In this document: positions 36,587 to 49,067 of the stretch, piece after piece
Layout of the letters: every line of letters begins with the position of its first letter
Position numbering within the stretch: the stretch's first letter is position 1
DNA from: Mallotus nudiflorus
Taxonomy: Eukaryota; Streptophyta; Magnoliopsida; Malpighiales; Euphorbiaceae
DNA length: 64,000 nt
Direction of reading: 5' to 3'
NCBI GenBank assembly: GCA_947683625.1
Contig: CANTUR010000037.1
Location: forward strand, 1,798,001-1,862,000
Program-made: the position numbers and the translations under genes
Notes under the pieces: generated by a model
Databases searched by the model: none
The model's input: only the letters and a program-made list of their open reading frames with translations
What the model was told of the DNA's origin: nothing

Positions 36587-36855
36587 TTTAATATGACAAT
36601 TAAAATCATGCATGGATTCATGAAAATTTGAAAACTTATCTAAAATAATCAATATTAAATTATTTACGTGTCATTTTCCCTGAAAATATAATTCTTGAAA
36701 ATTTTTTACGTAAAATACTTAACATAACATAAAATAATTAAAAATCATATTTAATTAAATAACAAACTCATAAAATATTATGAATATATATAAAAATTAT
36801 TAACAGTGCATATCCCGATGCAGTATAAAATTATTTAAAAACTCGAGATATTACA
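33511..36855 (-). repeat. 5' LTR of element 3 (right)
   Basis: 3345 bp, TGTCACGACC to GATATTACA. It has three (TA)n tracts (36277-36310, 36406-36458, 36546-36582). It differs from the left LTR by scattered substitutions, tract lengths and an extra ~45-bp GC-rich piece near 36185-36235. Confidence 0.93.
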
Positions 36856-36860
36856 GTAGA

Positions 36861-37420
36861 AGAGCTAGTATTGACTTTGGAATCAGAAGGGGACATTTTT
36901 GCAATAGAGCTGAAGGATGCTGTTGACCAAGAAGAGGAATTTAACTTTGAAGCCTTTGTCTTTGATTCTATTATGGATTTTTTATGATGACATTGACCTT
37001 TCTGTTTCTAATTTGTTTAAGATTGATGACATTTTTCTTTTTAAAGTTAATATGATGAAGTTTGATTATGCTTACTTGTGCGATGTGTTTCCTAATGGTT
37101 ATGCTGTGTGTGATGATCATTTTATGCATATGTTTGACATTAATTCAGTGCAAACTAAATCATTTAATCTAGGCATAAGTGATAACCTTAAAAATATACT
37201 TGTTACTTTTGACTTAACTCCTGATGAGAGAGAAAAAATGAAAGAAACTTTTAAAAGAAGATAAAAAGTATTTGCTTGGGGCTATGAGGATATGCTTGGG
37301 ATCGATAAAGAGATTACAGAGCACAAGATTCCCATGTATTCTTACATCACTCCAATGAAGTAGAAGAAGAGAAGATTAAGACTAAAATGGGCCCTCCTAG
37401 TAAAAAAAGAAGTAGAATAC
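36861..37420 (+). pseudogene. Tat gag/pol linker remnant
   Basis: Continues the frame of 24961-25211 after the GTAGA repeat with a Glu-rich stretch, then stops. From about 37195 a Tat-like pre-RT region is readable (DLTPDEREKMKETF, VFAWGYEDMLGID, HKIPMYSYITPMK), the usual lead-in to Tat reverse transcriptase. No protease motif was found, so this part is likely deleted. Confidence 0.55.
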
Positions 37421-38600
37421 AGCTAAAAGTGAAGTAAGATGACACCCAGTGGCTGACTAACATAGTCCCAATTCCCAAGAAAGATGGTAGAGTCAAGATA
37501 TGTGTGGACTATAGGGACTTGAACAAGGCTTGTCCTAAGGATGATTTTCCCTTATTGCATATTGACACTTTGGTCGACAGTGTAGCGTCCAGCACCATGT
37601 ACTCCTTTATGGATGACTTCTCAAGATACAATTAGATCATGATGGCAATTATTGACAAGTTCAATACTTCTTTCATTATTGAGTGGGTTGTTTATTGTTA
37701 CATAGTAATGCCATTCAGATTGAAAAATGTAGAGGCTACTTACCAAAGAATGGCTACTACACTATTACATGACCTAATCCATAAAGAGATAAAGGTGTAT
37801 GTAAATGACATGATGGTGAAGTCTTTGACTAGAGAAGGGCATTTTAAAGTCTTAAACAAGTTCCTAGTAAGAGTTGAAAAGTATAACCTTAAACTGAATT
37901 CAAAGAAATGTGTTTTCGAGGTGACGTCTGGAAAACTATTGGGACACATTATCAATTAGAAAGGCATAGACGTGGATCCAGACAAATTCAGAGTAATTAA
38001 AGAAATGCCTGCACTAAAGAATGAGAAAGAAGTCAGAGGGTTTAGAGGAAGGGTACAATACATCAGCAGATTCATAGCCAAACTGACTACCATTTGTGAG
38101 TCGATCTTCAAGCTCTTAAAGAAGAATCAGTCAATTATGTGGGATAACAAGTGTTAGCAAGGCTTTGAAACTATTAAGTAGTATTTGATGATTCCTCCAG
38201 TTTTGTAGTTGCCAAGACTAGGGAAACCCTTAATTCTTTACTTGGTTATAGAAAAAGATATGATTGGTGTAATAATGGCTCAAAAAGGAGAAGGGAGAGT
38301 TGAGCATGCTGTATATTATATACGTAAGAAGCTTCTGCTTTATGAAACTAATTATAGTCTAGTAGAAAGAACCTGTTTGGCTGTAATTTAGGCAATAAAG
38401 AAGCTATGAAATTACTTCTAGTCTTACAGGATTCAAGCGGTTTCTAAGCATCATCCCCTTAGATATCTCCAGCAAACTCCATCACTGATAAGGAAATTAG
38501 CTAGAGGGTTAGCCATACTCATTAAATTCGACATAGACTATGTTATTAAAAAGGTAATAGAAGGAAGAGTTGTGGCAGACTTTTTGGCCTAAAATCCAGT
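37421..38600 (+). pseudogene. pol: Tat reverse transcriptase and RNase H, stop-ridden
   Basis: One frame over about 1.1 kb: IVPIPKKDGRVKICVDYRDL, FPLLHIDTLVDS, MPFRLKNVEATYQR, and VYVNDMMVKS, where the catalytic YVDD reads YVND. RNase H follows (QLPRLGKPLILYL, YYIRKKLLLYETNY, HHPLRYL). In-frame stops at 37633 (TAG, in the conserved YNQI), 37957, 38155, 38179, 38206, 38389 and 38419 (all TAG), 38407 (TGA) and 38590 (TAA). Most TAGs sit where glutamine is expected. The frame itself is not shifted, so decay is by base change. Confidence 0.88.
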
Positions 38601-38659
38601 AAATAATGGACAAGAATGGGAGTTAAAATTTTTGGATAAACACCTGGGGGAATAGAAAT

Positions 38660-39060
38660 CTAGACCTGGAAAATATACTTTGATGGAGCAGTGAATAGTA
38701 GAGGGGCAGGCATTAGCATAATTTTGGTCTCGCTAGAAGGAAAAGTAATCCTGATGGCAAAGAGGTTAGAATTCAAGGTCATTAACAACCATGTTGAATA
38801 TGAAGTTTGCATTTTTGGTTTAGAAGCATTTAGGAACGTGGGGACATAATAGGTGATAGTGTATAGGGATTCGATGCTGGTAGTGAAGCAGATCACTAAG
38901 GAATAGGAAGATAAGCTAAAGCCATATCGGGATTATTCAGCCACAATCCTATTGTCCTTCGTGCAATAAAGATTTGTACACTTTCCTTGGGAGGAGAATC
39001 ATATGGTAGATGCATTGGCTACCCTAGCTTTGATATGGGAAGGAGGCATATGAGTAGAAA
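38660..39060 (+). pseudogene. Second RNase H domain (aRNH type) of Tat element
   Basis: A frame shift near 38640-38660 precedes WKIYFDGAVNSRGAGI, then NNHVEYEVCIFGLEAF, a YRDSMLVVKQI block and HMVDALATLA. The D, E and D of an RNase H active site are recognisable. A second RNase H after the first, of the archaeal-like type, marks the Tat lineage. Several stops (for example near 38849 and 38906) break it. Confidence 0.8.
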
Positions 39061-39249
39061 TGAAGCCTCTGATCTTAGTACGGGCTCGAATTCCTTATTA
39101 TGAGGAATTTAGAATAATGTTAATTGACCAAGCAAAGAAGCCTTAGTTTTATGATCTATAATGATATCTTGAGACAGGGTAATTCCTTGAGGAAACTGAT
39201 AAAAAATAAAGGATGTCGCTAATGATGTTATTATGATAATTTATTAGCC

Positions 39250-40388
39250 ATAATGGGATGTTATATAAGAGGATGCCAACTGCAGTACACCTAAGGTGCA
39301 TCGATAAGGGTGAGGCACAGAAGATTATGGAGGCAATTCATGAGGGTGTATGTGGGTCACATATGAATGGAACAGTCCTCGCTAAAAAGATAACCTGTCA
39401 AGTGTACTTCTAGTTAACCATGGAGGCAAATTACATGAAGTATATAAAGAGATGCCACAATTGCAAAGTATATGGCAATGTGAGCCACTTGCCTTCTATA
39501 TAACTTTAGGGATTAACCTCTCCTTGGCCATTTGCAGTCTAGGGAATTGACATTATTGGAGAGATAAGGCCGAAAGTATCCAACGGACATCATTATATCA
39601 TAATGGCGATTGACTATTTATCTAAATGGGTAGAAGCTAAGTCATTCACCATTGTATGGGCGAAATAAATGGCCAAGTTCATAGAGAAGAATATAATTTG
39701 TCGGTATGGGTTGCCTCATTAGGTCATCACTGATAATGGTATTAAGTTTAGGGCAGAAACGACCACCTTGTTGGAAGAATACAAGATTAAGTATCATAGA
39801 TGATCCCCTTATAGACCATAGGTGAACGGAGCTATAGAAGCAGCAAACAAGAATTTGAAAAGAATATTGGTCAAAATATTAGAAAATTATAAAGATTAGG
39901 CAAGTTATCTATAGTTTTCATTATGGGGATACATAACCATTGCCAGAACATCAACAGGAGCCACTTTGTATTCTCTAGTATATGGATGTGAAGTTGTATT
40001 GCCAGTTGAGATTGAAATTCAATCACTAAGGGTTCTTCTAGAGTCTAAAATCCTTGAGTACTAGTAGGTAGAAAGTCGATTGGCACAACTAACTTTACTA
40101 GATTAAAAAAAATTGAAGGTTATGTATCACTCTCAATTGTATTAGAAAAAGATAGCTCGGACTTATAATAAAAAGATTAAGCCAGACAAGATTAAAAAGG
40201 GCGACTTGGTATTAAAGCTCACTAGGCCAATCATGACTGATCCACAGGGGAAGTTCAAGCTGAACTAGGGAGGTTCCTATCAAGTGAAAAAGCTATTTTC
40301 AAAAGGGGCCATTATTTTTTCTGACTTGGAGGGAAATGAATTCAGAGAGCCCATCAATATGGACAAGCTCAAGAAATGCTTTCTGTAA
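39250..40388 (+). pseudogene. pol: Tat integrase, stop-ridden
   Basis: Zinc-finger part (IHEGVCGSHMNG, RCHNCKVYG), core with GIDIIGE, AIDYLSKWVEAK, VITDNGIKFRAE and NGAIEAANKNLKRIL (D, D, E places recognisable), then a C-terminal block ending MDKLKKCFL. At least ten stops, mostly TAG or TAA at glutamine or tryptophan places. No chromodomain follows, as expected for Tat. Confidence 0.85.
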
Positions 40389-40740
40389 AGTCTCGCTAGG
40401 GAGAAACCTCAAATGAGGTTGCCTAAGCAAAAGTTAGAGAAAAAAAGGGAAAAAAAAGAGTAAAAAGTCCTACTGGATTAAAAACCTAAAAAGGCAGTCC
40501 AGGAAAAAGTAAAGGACATGTAAAAAGAGAGTGAGAGGAAAAAAATAGTTAGCTGAAAAACTTGCAAGGACAAGCCAATTAACGACATGAGAGATGTAAA
40601 AAGCAAAATTGTATAGTCACATTGTGCTTAAATTAAATGGAATGGATTGCCTTTATTATTGTAAGCATTTCATTAAATGCTTATTACACTTATGTCTAAC
40701 TCAAAAGGAAATCTCATTCGACAAAGAAAGTATATAAAAA
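40389..40740. other. Tat spacer between pol and antisense genes
   Basis: Lys-rich, purine-rich low-complexity stretch (about 40430-40560) followed by AT-rich sequence. No gene seen. Confidence 0.5.
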
Positions 40741-42000
40741 GACTAAGTTTCATAAACTAATCTAATATTGTCTACTTCTTTTGTGAGTCCCTTGGGCGCT
40801 CGATGATTGTAATGCCATTTTCCTTACAATTTCTTATAAATTCATCCTTTTCTACTTTTTATAGTTGAACCCATGCCTTGTACCGGTCATCGGTAGGCTA
40901 ATCTCCATTATAGTTAATGAACCTTTAAATAATCCTCTGAGGCTAAGTAGCAACTAGGTTGTCCAAAAAATTCTAAGAAAGAGGCCCTCATTCAAACTTA
41001 TGTACGAGCTCCATAATTCATTGTTTCTGTCCATATTGTCTATAAAGCCAAGTTGAATTGTATAAGGTGGCAAAATGGAGGTCAGTTAAAGGAACATAGT
41101 AGGTATATGATAAGAGGGTCATGTGCTACAGTCTCCACCATTGGCACATCCACTGATTCAAAGTATTAGGGAATGTAGATAACCAGCTATGGATATCCTC
41201 TGGGACAGGATGAAGTCTCTTAGTGTGACAGTGTTTGGCCTTGTAGTGAGTAATGTCTCTAGGTGGTTCGAGCAATCTCAATTTCTTTTGCAACCAAGCC
41301 TATAGAATGGACAAATGGGTAAGAATGATGAAAAGTAGAAAATGATAAAAGAAAGAAGAGACTCACCTTCAGTAAAAATGGACTCCTAAAGAATCTCCTA
41401 GTCTCAAAAAATTTATCAAGTCTGATAATGGTCTCAACCAGAATAGGGAGAAAGTGTTAAGTCCACTCTCCACTTGGTCCAGAACATGCAGGATCTTCGG
41501 GTCACAGTTATTAGAATGGGAGACCAATAAGAACTGAGCATATAGGTAAAGTGCCATCATTCGAGGCCAGGGAACCTCACTACTTTTTATAGTCACTACC
41601 GTATTTATAAAAGGGCTAAACGGGATTTCGTTACTGAAAATGTGACGAAAAGAGGATTGAGGGGATATATTGAGTGATCTTGCCATTTGGTATTGGATGG
41701 TATGCAAATACGGGGTTACAACTAGAGGAATAAAAATATGTCAAGCATAATCTATGTGAGAGTCTAGGATAGCTTCAAATTCCTCTAGCAGGGGGCAGAT
41801 CTCCACTGTGTTGAACTGAAAAACATGTTTTTGAGGATCCCAAAACTGAGCAAGAACATGGAGAAATGAGAAATTGATCTTCCTAGTATGAAAATATCAG
41901 AAGGTGGATAGGTGAAATGGCTACATTCTAGCCCATGACTCGCCATCCAGACTTTTCAGAATTGGTTGTAGCTATTTCAAGCTTCTCTTAGTCATGATGG
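40741..42000 (-). pseudogene. Antisense accessory gene, DUF7745-like
   Basis: Minus-strand coding with FLHVLAQFWDPQKHVFQFNT and EICPLLEEFEAIL, which resemble the start of DUF7745 proteins of plants, known mostly from repeat-rich genomic DNA; then MMALYLYAQFLLV, LFWLRPLSDLINF, and a late block with LHFATLYNSTWLYRQYG. A longest open part runs 41707-41369. Introns are possible between blocks; several stops are present. Function of the family is unknown. Antisense extra genes downstream of pol are known in Tat elements. The name rests on remembered motif likeness, so moderate confidence. Confidence 0.5.
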
Positions 42001-42109
42001 GTCAGAATGTTGTATAGGAAAGAAGAATAGGGGAAAGCAGTGAGATGAAGAGATTAGGGATTTTGATGAAGATTTGGGAGTTTTTATAGTTATAGGGCAG
42101 ATGTGTAGA

Positions 42110-42215
42110 GGCGTTCACCTCTACGATTAAGTGATGCCTCCATAAGAAGAGGCGAATCACATGTTGCCTCTTCACATAGAGGGGATGCCCTTTTAAAGAG
42201 GCGACGCCTCTATGA
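42110..42215. repeat. Internal GAGGC palindrome cluster
   Basis: Several GAGGC/GCCTC arms, with a perfect AGAGGC GAC GCCTCT at 42197-42211. It lies upstream (in minus sense) of the DUF7745-like gene and copies the motif seen in the Tat LTRs. Confidence 0.6.
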
Positions 42216-42479
42216 CAGGCAGAGCAGATCTTCGCATTCCTGGGAATTTTTTTAAGTTGTATATGAAGAGTTAGAGCAGGGCATTTCATGGATAAAAAGG
42301 CCTTCATTCATTCAAAATTCCTCTAAAAATTATCAGTGTAAAATATGAAGGCATAAAAAAAATTCAATCAAATAAAAACCAATTCAGATAGATAGAGGGC
42401 AACAATGTAAAGCCTCTAATGTTTCTAGACAAGGATGCCCCTATTCTAATAAAATCTAAAGAGGGTCCTTTCTACTCAT

Positions 42480-43092
42480 CACTATCGAACTCGTTGATGT
42501 TCTATCAGCTGGCTTATCCACAGGCTAATCGGTTGGCATATCCATAGAAGCATTAGTGGGATCGGTCCCGTCATCCTTGTTGTTATCCTTAAACTCCTCT
42601 TCAACTACCCCCTTCTCCTCATCACCCTCAACCTAAAGAACAGTGAGCTGGTGCTCCCAAGGCAGTGATCTTAACCTGGCTGGCCTCATCTTGATCCTAT
42701 TGAAGCACAATAAGAGGTAAAAAATCATGAAAGCATGCATACATATAGAAATAGGGCATATTCTGTGTGTACCTTCCATTGTTGCATCACTTGCATTAGG
42801 AAGTCCCTATGGGCCTTAGCCACTTAGTACATGTACTCTTCTTGATCTCGAGGTATCTGTTCCATTAATAATGTTAGAATTAACCATGTGTTATAAGACT
42901 TCAGAACATAGTTTCCATAGAAGGAAACTTACATGTGTAGTAGCCTCTAAGAAAAATGCTGGCTCCAGAGTCACATCCAGCATTAGAAACTGACGAGGGA
43001 GCTCACCAAAAGGCATCCAACAATGAGTCAACAGATCGAGAGTGGCAGTGAATCTGCCGGCCATTACTTGGGATCGAGAGCTGGAGGGGTCT
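42480..43092 (-). pseudogene. Antisense plant mobile domain gene, 3' part
   Basis: Minus-strand coding blocks: FTATLDLLTHCWMPFGELP and QFLMLDVTLEPAFFLEATT near 43080-42930, then after a likely intron an acidic tail (EGDEEKGVVEEEF, near 42625-42585) ending about 42480. It continues the gene at 49068-50595, from which it is cut by the solo LTR at 43093. Assigned by orientation, order and composition. Confidence 0.5.
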
Positions 43093-46000
43093 TGTAATAT
43101 CCCGAGTTTTTAAATATTTTTATATTGCATCGGGATATGCAGTGTTAATAATTTTTGTACATATTTATGATATTTTATGAGTTTATTATTTGTTTAAAGC
43201 TAATTTTAATTATTTTATATTATTTTAAGTACTTTACGTAAAATTTTCTCAGGAATTGTATTTTCGGAAAAATTGACACATAAATAATTTAATATTAATT
43301 ATTTTGACTAGTTTTACGAATTTGCATGAAGTCATATATAATTTTAAAGTGCTAAAATAAATTGTATATATGTGTATTTATTTAAATTAATTAGAGCTTA
43401 ATTAATTTCCTTAATTTTATTATTTAATTTTTGTATTAATTAATTAATTTTAAGTGTATAAATTATTAAATATAATAAAATATTTGTGTGGTGAGTATTA
43501 TTTGTATGTGGGAATAAATGTATTACTATAATATAAGGTGGACATATATATATATACATATATACATTATTTTATAACAAAAATCAAAAGTTTGTTTTAT
43601 TTACGATTTCGCCCCTCCCTTCTTCTTCTTCCTCCCAATACATTTTCTTCCATTTCTGGCCATTTCCAGCTGATTTCTTTGTTGTCACTGTGCCTCTCAT
43701 CCTTCCTCCTCCACCTCCAGCCCTTTTCCACCACCTGAAGCTCCCTTTTCCGGTGTGTTTTGACCGAATTTTTCAAGGAGGCCGAACATTGAAGTCAACT
43801 ACGATCAAGCCATTTCTGGCCATCAAATTCGACTCCACCGGTCTCTATCTTCTCCTTGAGTTTCTGGTGAGTGTGATTCCAAGCTTTGTTTCACTTGATT
43901 TGGTCTAGAATTGCTTAAGTTTCAATTTCTTCAATTCAGTCATTTAGGGTTTCAAATTTTTTTTAGCTTCATTTTGATTGACTCATGAAAACTTCCTTCA
44001 CAAACTTTGTTCCTGGAAGTTTAATCTACATGCTGTAATTTTTGTATAATTTTTGGAATTTATTTTAATTCTTATGAATTTTTTATTATTTTATTAATAT
44101 TTTCTAATTTTCAAAAATTATTAATTAAATTATGAAATTGTGTTTTATGGTGATTATAGGTGTTGAAATTAATTATAGAAATTTATTTGTAATTTTTGTG
44201 AATTTTTATATATTTATTTGGAATTTATTAAGTTTATGTAATTTTGAAAAATAGGGTTAATTATGTGTTTAATTGAAATAAATTGGTTAATTGAGTATAT
44301 TTATTGATATTATTGAAATATATGTTGAGAAAATTAATTTTGAGTAATTATATTATTTTTGGTGAATTTTTGGATTTTATTTTAGTAAATTTATATATAT
44401 AGGGGTATTTTGGTAATTTTACACTAAATTGACTAAAAATGTAATTAAATTGGTTTTAATAGTTATTTAGGGTATAAAATGATTTATGCACATTATTTAG
44501 TATTTTCAACTAATTAAAACTATTTTCGTAAATTATTTTCAAATTATATATATATTATACAATTTTTCTAAATAAATGAGTTTTTATTGGTTTTTAATAA
44601 GTTTTAGGGTTAATTATGTAATTCAAAATTATAAAATGTATTTTTACTATATAAGGGCATTTTTGGTATTTTATAATTATTCTATGAATTGTGAACCTCG
44701 GTCGGTGAATTGTAGTTTAGAGTCCGACCGAGGGATTGTGGTTGTGAATTTGGTGTTGTTTTGAAATGTATTTTTTTTGCAGGACTGGCTCTACTCTTTG
44801 AGTAGAGAGATATCCATTTTATGGGGGAGGTTCTGCCAGATTTTTGGTAGAATTCTCGTAAAACATGATGTCCGGTCAAATCCCTATTCTAATTCTGTAT
44901 CTAAAATTCTAGATCGAGTCTTTAGAATTTCCATTAAATTTATTCTGATTTCATGTTGTCATTTGTTTGTTTAGTTGTGCCGATACCGAGGCCTAATGGA
45001 TCAGGCCCGCCGAGTTTGTCTCGTGGAGCGCTAACATGTGAGTTATTATACTGTATATATATGCAATGCATATAGGAATGCATGACTTAGGATTTTTCAT
45101 TTCATTATATGTTTAAACAGTAAGTTAATTATAATATGATTTGGTATATTTTCTGTTTATTTTTAGTATATCTTGATATATAAATGTTTGTATATTTTCT
45201 ATATATTTTTAATATATCACTAGTATATTTAGAGTTTATTTTTGATATATGTATGCTAGATATTTAGGTTTATGTTTGTTATAATTTAATATCTATACAT
45301 GATTTAAATGTACATCGAACCATAATTATTTTATTAAATGATTACTATAATTTAGGTTTATTCTTAAATAATTGCATGCTATATTATAAACCTACACTTA
45401 AATTATTTTTAAGTTTATTTTTTTGTATATTTTTGATATATTTCTATAATATCCCGTGTTTTTAAATATTTTTATACTGCATCAGGATATGCAGTGTTAA
45501 TAATTTTTTGTATATATTTATGATATTCATGAGTTTTTATTTAATTAAAATTTATTTTAATTATTTTATGTTATTTTAAGTATTTTACATAAAATTTTCC
45601 CGGGACTTATATTTTTTGGGAATTATTCTGATTTTTGGGCATTTTTGAATATTTTATTATTATTTTCTAATTTTCAAAAATTAATTAATTAAATTATGAA
45701 ATTGTGTTTTATGATAAATATAGGTGTTGAAATGAATTATAGAAATTTATTTGGAATTTTTATGAATTTCTATGTATTTATTTTGAATTTATTTAGGTTT
45801 ATGTAATTTTGGAAAATTAGGTTAATTGTGTTTTTAATTGAAATTAATTAGTTAATTGAGTTTAATTATTGATATTATTGATAAATATGTGGAGAAAATT
45901 AATTTTGGATAATTATACTATTTTTGGTGAATTTTTGAATGAATTTTAGTATATTTATATATATAGGGGTATTTTGGTAATTTTATCCTAAATTGACTAA

Positions 46001-48557
46001 AAATGTAATTAAATTGGTTTTAATAGTTTATTTAAGGTATAAAAATGATTTCTACAAATTATTTAGTATTTTTAATTAATTAAAACTATTTTTCGTGAAT
46101 TATTTTCAATTATATATATAATATACGATTTTTCTAATAAAATGAGTTTTATCGGTTTTTACTGTGTTTTAGGGTTAATTACATAATTTCTACTTATAAA
46201 ATGTATTTCTGTAATATAAGGGTATTTTTGGTATTTTCATAATTGTTCTGTGATTGTGGACCCCGGTCGGTAGACTGTAGTTTGGAGTTCGACCGAGGGT
46301 TATGGATGTAATTATGTGTCTATTTTTTGAAGTGTATTTCTTTGCAGGGCCGACTCTACTCTTTAAGTAGAGAGATGTCCGTTTTACAGGGGAGGTTCTA
46401 TCGGATTTTCGGTAGAATTCTCGTAAAATGTGATGTCCGGTCGAACCCTAATTCTAATTCTGTGTCCAATATTCTAGATCGAGTTTTAGGATTTTCTGTT
46501 GGGTTTATTCTGATGTTTGTTATTTTTGTTTGTTTAGTTGCGCCGAGACCGAGACCTAGTGGACCAGGCCTGTCGGACCCATCTCGAGGAGCGCACTAAG
46601 TGTGAGTTACTATTCTATATATATATGCTTTAGAGTGCATGATTTAAAAATGTATGTTTTATCTTGATTAAATATGCATAAATGGTTTAATTATTACTTA
46701 AGTTATTTTTAGTTTATTTTTGGTTTATTTTCTATATATTTTAAACTATATGCATGTCTTAGTAATGAATCATGCTTAAAATGTTTTTGAACATATTTCT
46801 AGCTTATTTTGTAATTATATTGAATTTATTTGACGTATATATACTCGAAATATACCTGGTTTATTTTTGATATATTTCTAGTATATATATGGTTTATGTT
46901 GCTATTTTATTTAAGTTCATGCATCATTTGTTTTTAAGAATGTATGTTTTATATTTTAATAAAGGATATCGATAGAACGTGCTACCTAGTGGGCAGTACT
47001 AGGATCGAGTACGTACCGGTATGCTTATAGCATTTAGGCTATATTACTAACCATTTGTGGATATTGATTGGATATGATTATTTGATGTGTGATATGATTT
47101 GGGAGTGTGATTGCTGGAGCTCGATTGACCAAGTGTCTCGGGGCTAATCACACTGACAGTCAGACTGCTGGAGCTCGGTCGACTTAGTGTCTCGGGGCCA
47201 GTCTACTGTCCAAATGGAACAAGTGAATATATTGGAATAAGTGAGCCTGTATGGCTAGAGTGATGTCTAACACTGTTTTGAGGTTGCGATATTTTAGGGT
47301 TCTATTTGATCCTTCATGAACTGTGATTTTCAATAAAAATATATAAAATGATTTTATTGCATCTGTGTGTATTTGCTTGTATATATGCTTATTATATATA
47401 TACTATTGACTGTGTGCATTGCCATTTAGTATGCATGTATATATATTATACTAATTCACTCAGTGAGGTCTGACTCCCCTCTGTTGACCATTTTTCAGGA
47501 GAGTCTTCTTCCTCAGACCTCAGTAGTAGGCCTGTACGTCGGATTTCTTCTGCCCCGGCTTCTTTATGTAAACTGCTTATCTGAGTCTTGAGTTTTATTT
47601 TATAATCTAGACACTGCAGTAGTTGTAAATAAATTATGGATTTTATGTATTATATCTGTGAGAGATATGTATTTTGAATATTTGAACTAAAACTTGTATC
47701 AAAGGATTTATCTATATATGAGATATGGATTATTATTTTGATATTTATGATTTTATTTATGCTGCATTAAGTGTTGTTATTATTACTATTGCATGTTTTA
47801 TTTTATTTTTAGGCTTGCTACGGGTTCCGGATTCTAAAGAATTCCCGTCCCCTAGCGCCGGTCATGGCCACTGTTTTGGGTCGTGACAATTTCCAAATAA
47901 ATACATGTTTTATTATTAAATTAAACCTAATACATTAGTGGTATATTTAGGGTTTATTTTTGATATATGCATGCTAGATAATTAGGTTTATTTTTAGTAT
48001 ATTTGTGAATATATGTTAAACCTAAACACATATTTAAATGAACATTTATACATAAATGTTTTATTAAATGATTTGAGTAAGAGTTAATTTTGGGTGATTA
48101 CAATTGATTAGATTGATTTGACTGAGATTAATGGTATGTTAGATAGTGTGATTGCGGGGCCAATCACACTAACAGTCAGACTGCTGGAGCTCGATTGACT
48201 TTGTGTCTCGGGGCTAGTCTATTGTCCATAAGTGGATTGAATGATCTATTGGGTTGATTGAGATGTGAGGTGATAGATAGTTTGATTGCTGGAGCTCGGT
48301 TGACCAAGTGTCTTGGGGCCAATCACACTGACAGCCAGACTGCTGGAGCTCGGTCGACTTAGTGTCTCGGGGCCAGTCTGCTATCCAGTTTGGAATAAGT
48401 GTTCTATTTGGAATCAAGTGAGCCTGTATGGCTAGAGTGATGATGGGGTTGATTGGGTATTGCTATTATTAGGGTTCTATGGATCCTTCATGAATTAAAA
48501 CAAACGTTTTCTACATTTAGTATATTTATAAAGGCAGAGTTTGGCATTCGTGTGAAA

Positions 48558-48588
<31 letters not shown>

Positions 48589-49062
48589 GAATGCCTGATT
48601 GTTATGGTTTAGTTTGCATGTATATATAGTATAATAATTCACTCAGTGAGGTTTGACCCCCTCAATTATTTTTTTTTCAGGAGATCCCATATCATCAGAC
48701 CTTAGTTGTAGAGTTCCTCGCCGGTGTTCTTCAGTCCCGGCTATTTTATGCAAATGTATATTCTGAACTTTGATTTGTATTCTAGAAACTACAGTAGTTA
48801 TGTTATTGAATCAGAAGAGTATTATATTGTTTTGATATTGTATACCTTGAAAAATTGTATTTGAAACTGTACGAATATGTATTCATTGATGAAAGGATTT
48901 GGAGTATTTATTTTATATATTGATTTGAGAATTTTTAATTTTGTCGTACTTTTTAATTATTTATTTCATGATTTTATTTTTTGAAGGCTTGCTACGGGTT
49001 CCAGATTCGAAAGAATTTTCGTTCCCTAGCGCTGGTCATGACTCCTAGTTTGGGTCATGATA
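43093..49062 (+). mobile_element. Solo LTR, Tekay-like, interrupted by a second solo LTR
   Basis: TGTAATATCCCG start at 43093; end in GGTCATGATA at 49062; flanks GGTCT (43088-43092) and GGTTT (49063-49067) match 4 of 5. Own length without the nested LTR is about 3.5 kb. No internal region. It keeps the GTGAGTG donor (43868) and the TTTTTTTGCAG acceptor (44781). It has a partial extra stem-loop pair at 48130-48230 as in 21097-24124, so these two are one subfamily. Confidence 0.88.
45445..47888 (+). mobile_element. Nested solo LTR with internal deletion
   Basis: TATAATATCCCG start, GTGACA end, perfect ATTTC on both sides (45440-45444 and 47889-47893). Only 2444 bp: about 0.8 kb is missing near 45620, including the GC-rich first island and donor 1. 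The middle island, paired stem-loops and end block are well kept. Confidence 0.9.
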
Positions 49063-49067
49063 GGTTT

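Noticed and set aside
38660..38896. Minus-strand open frame in the Tat element
   Set aside because: It is opposite the second RNase H domain, whose plus-strand motifs are clear.
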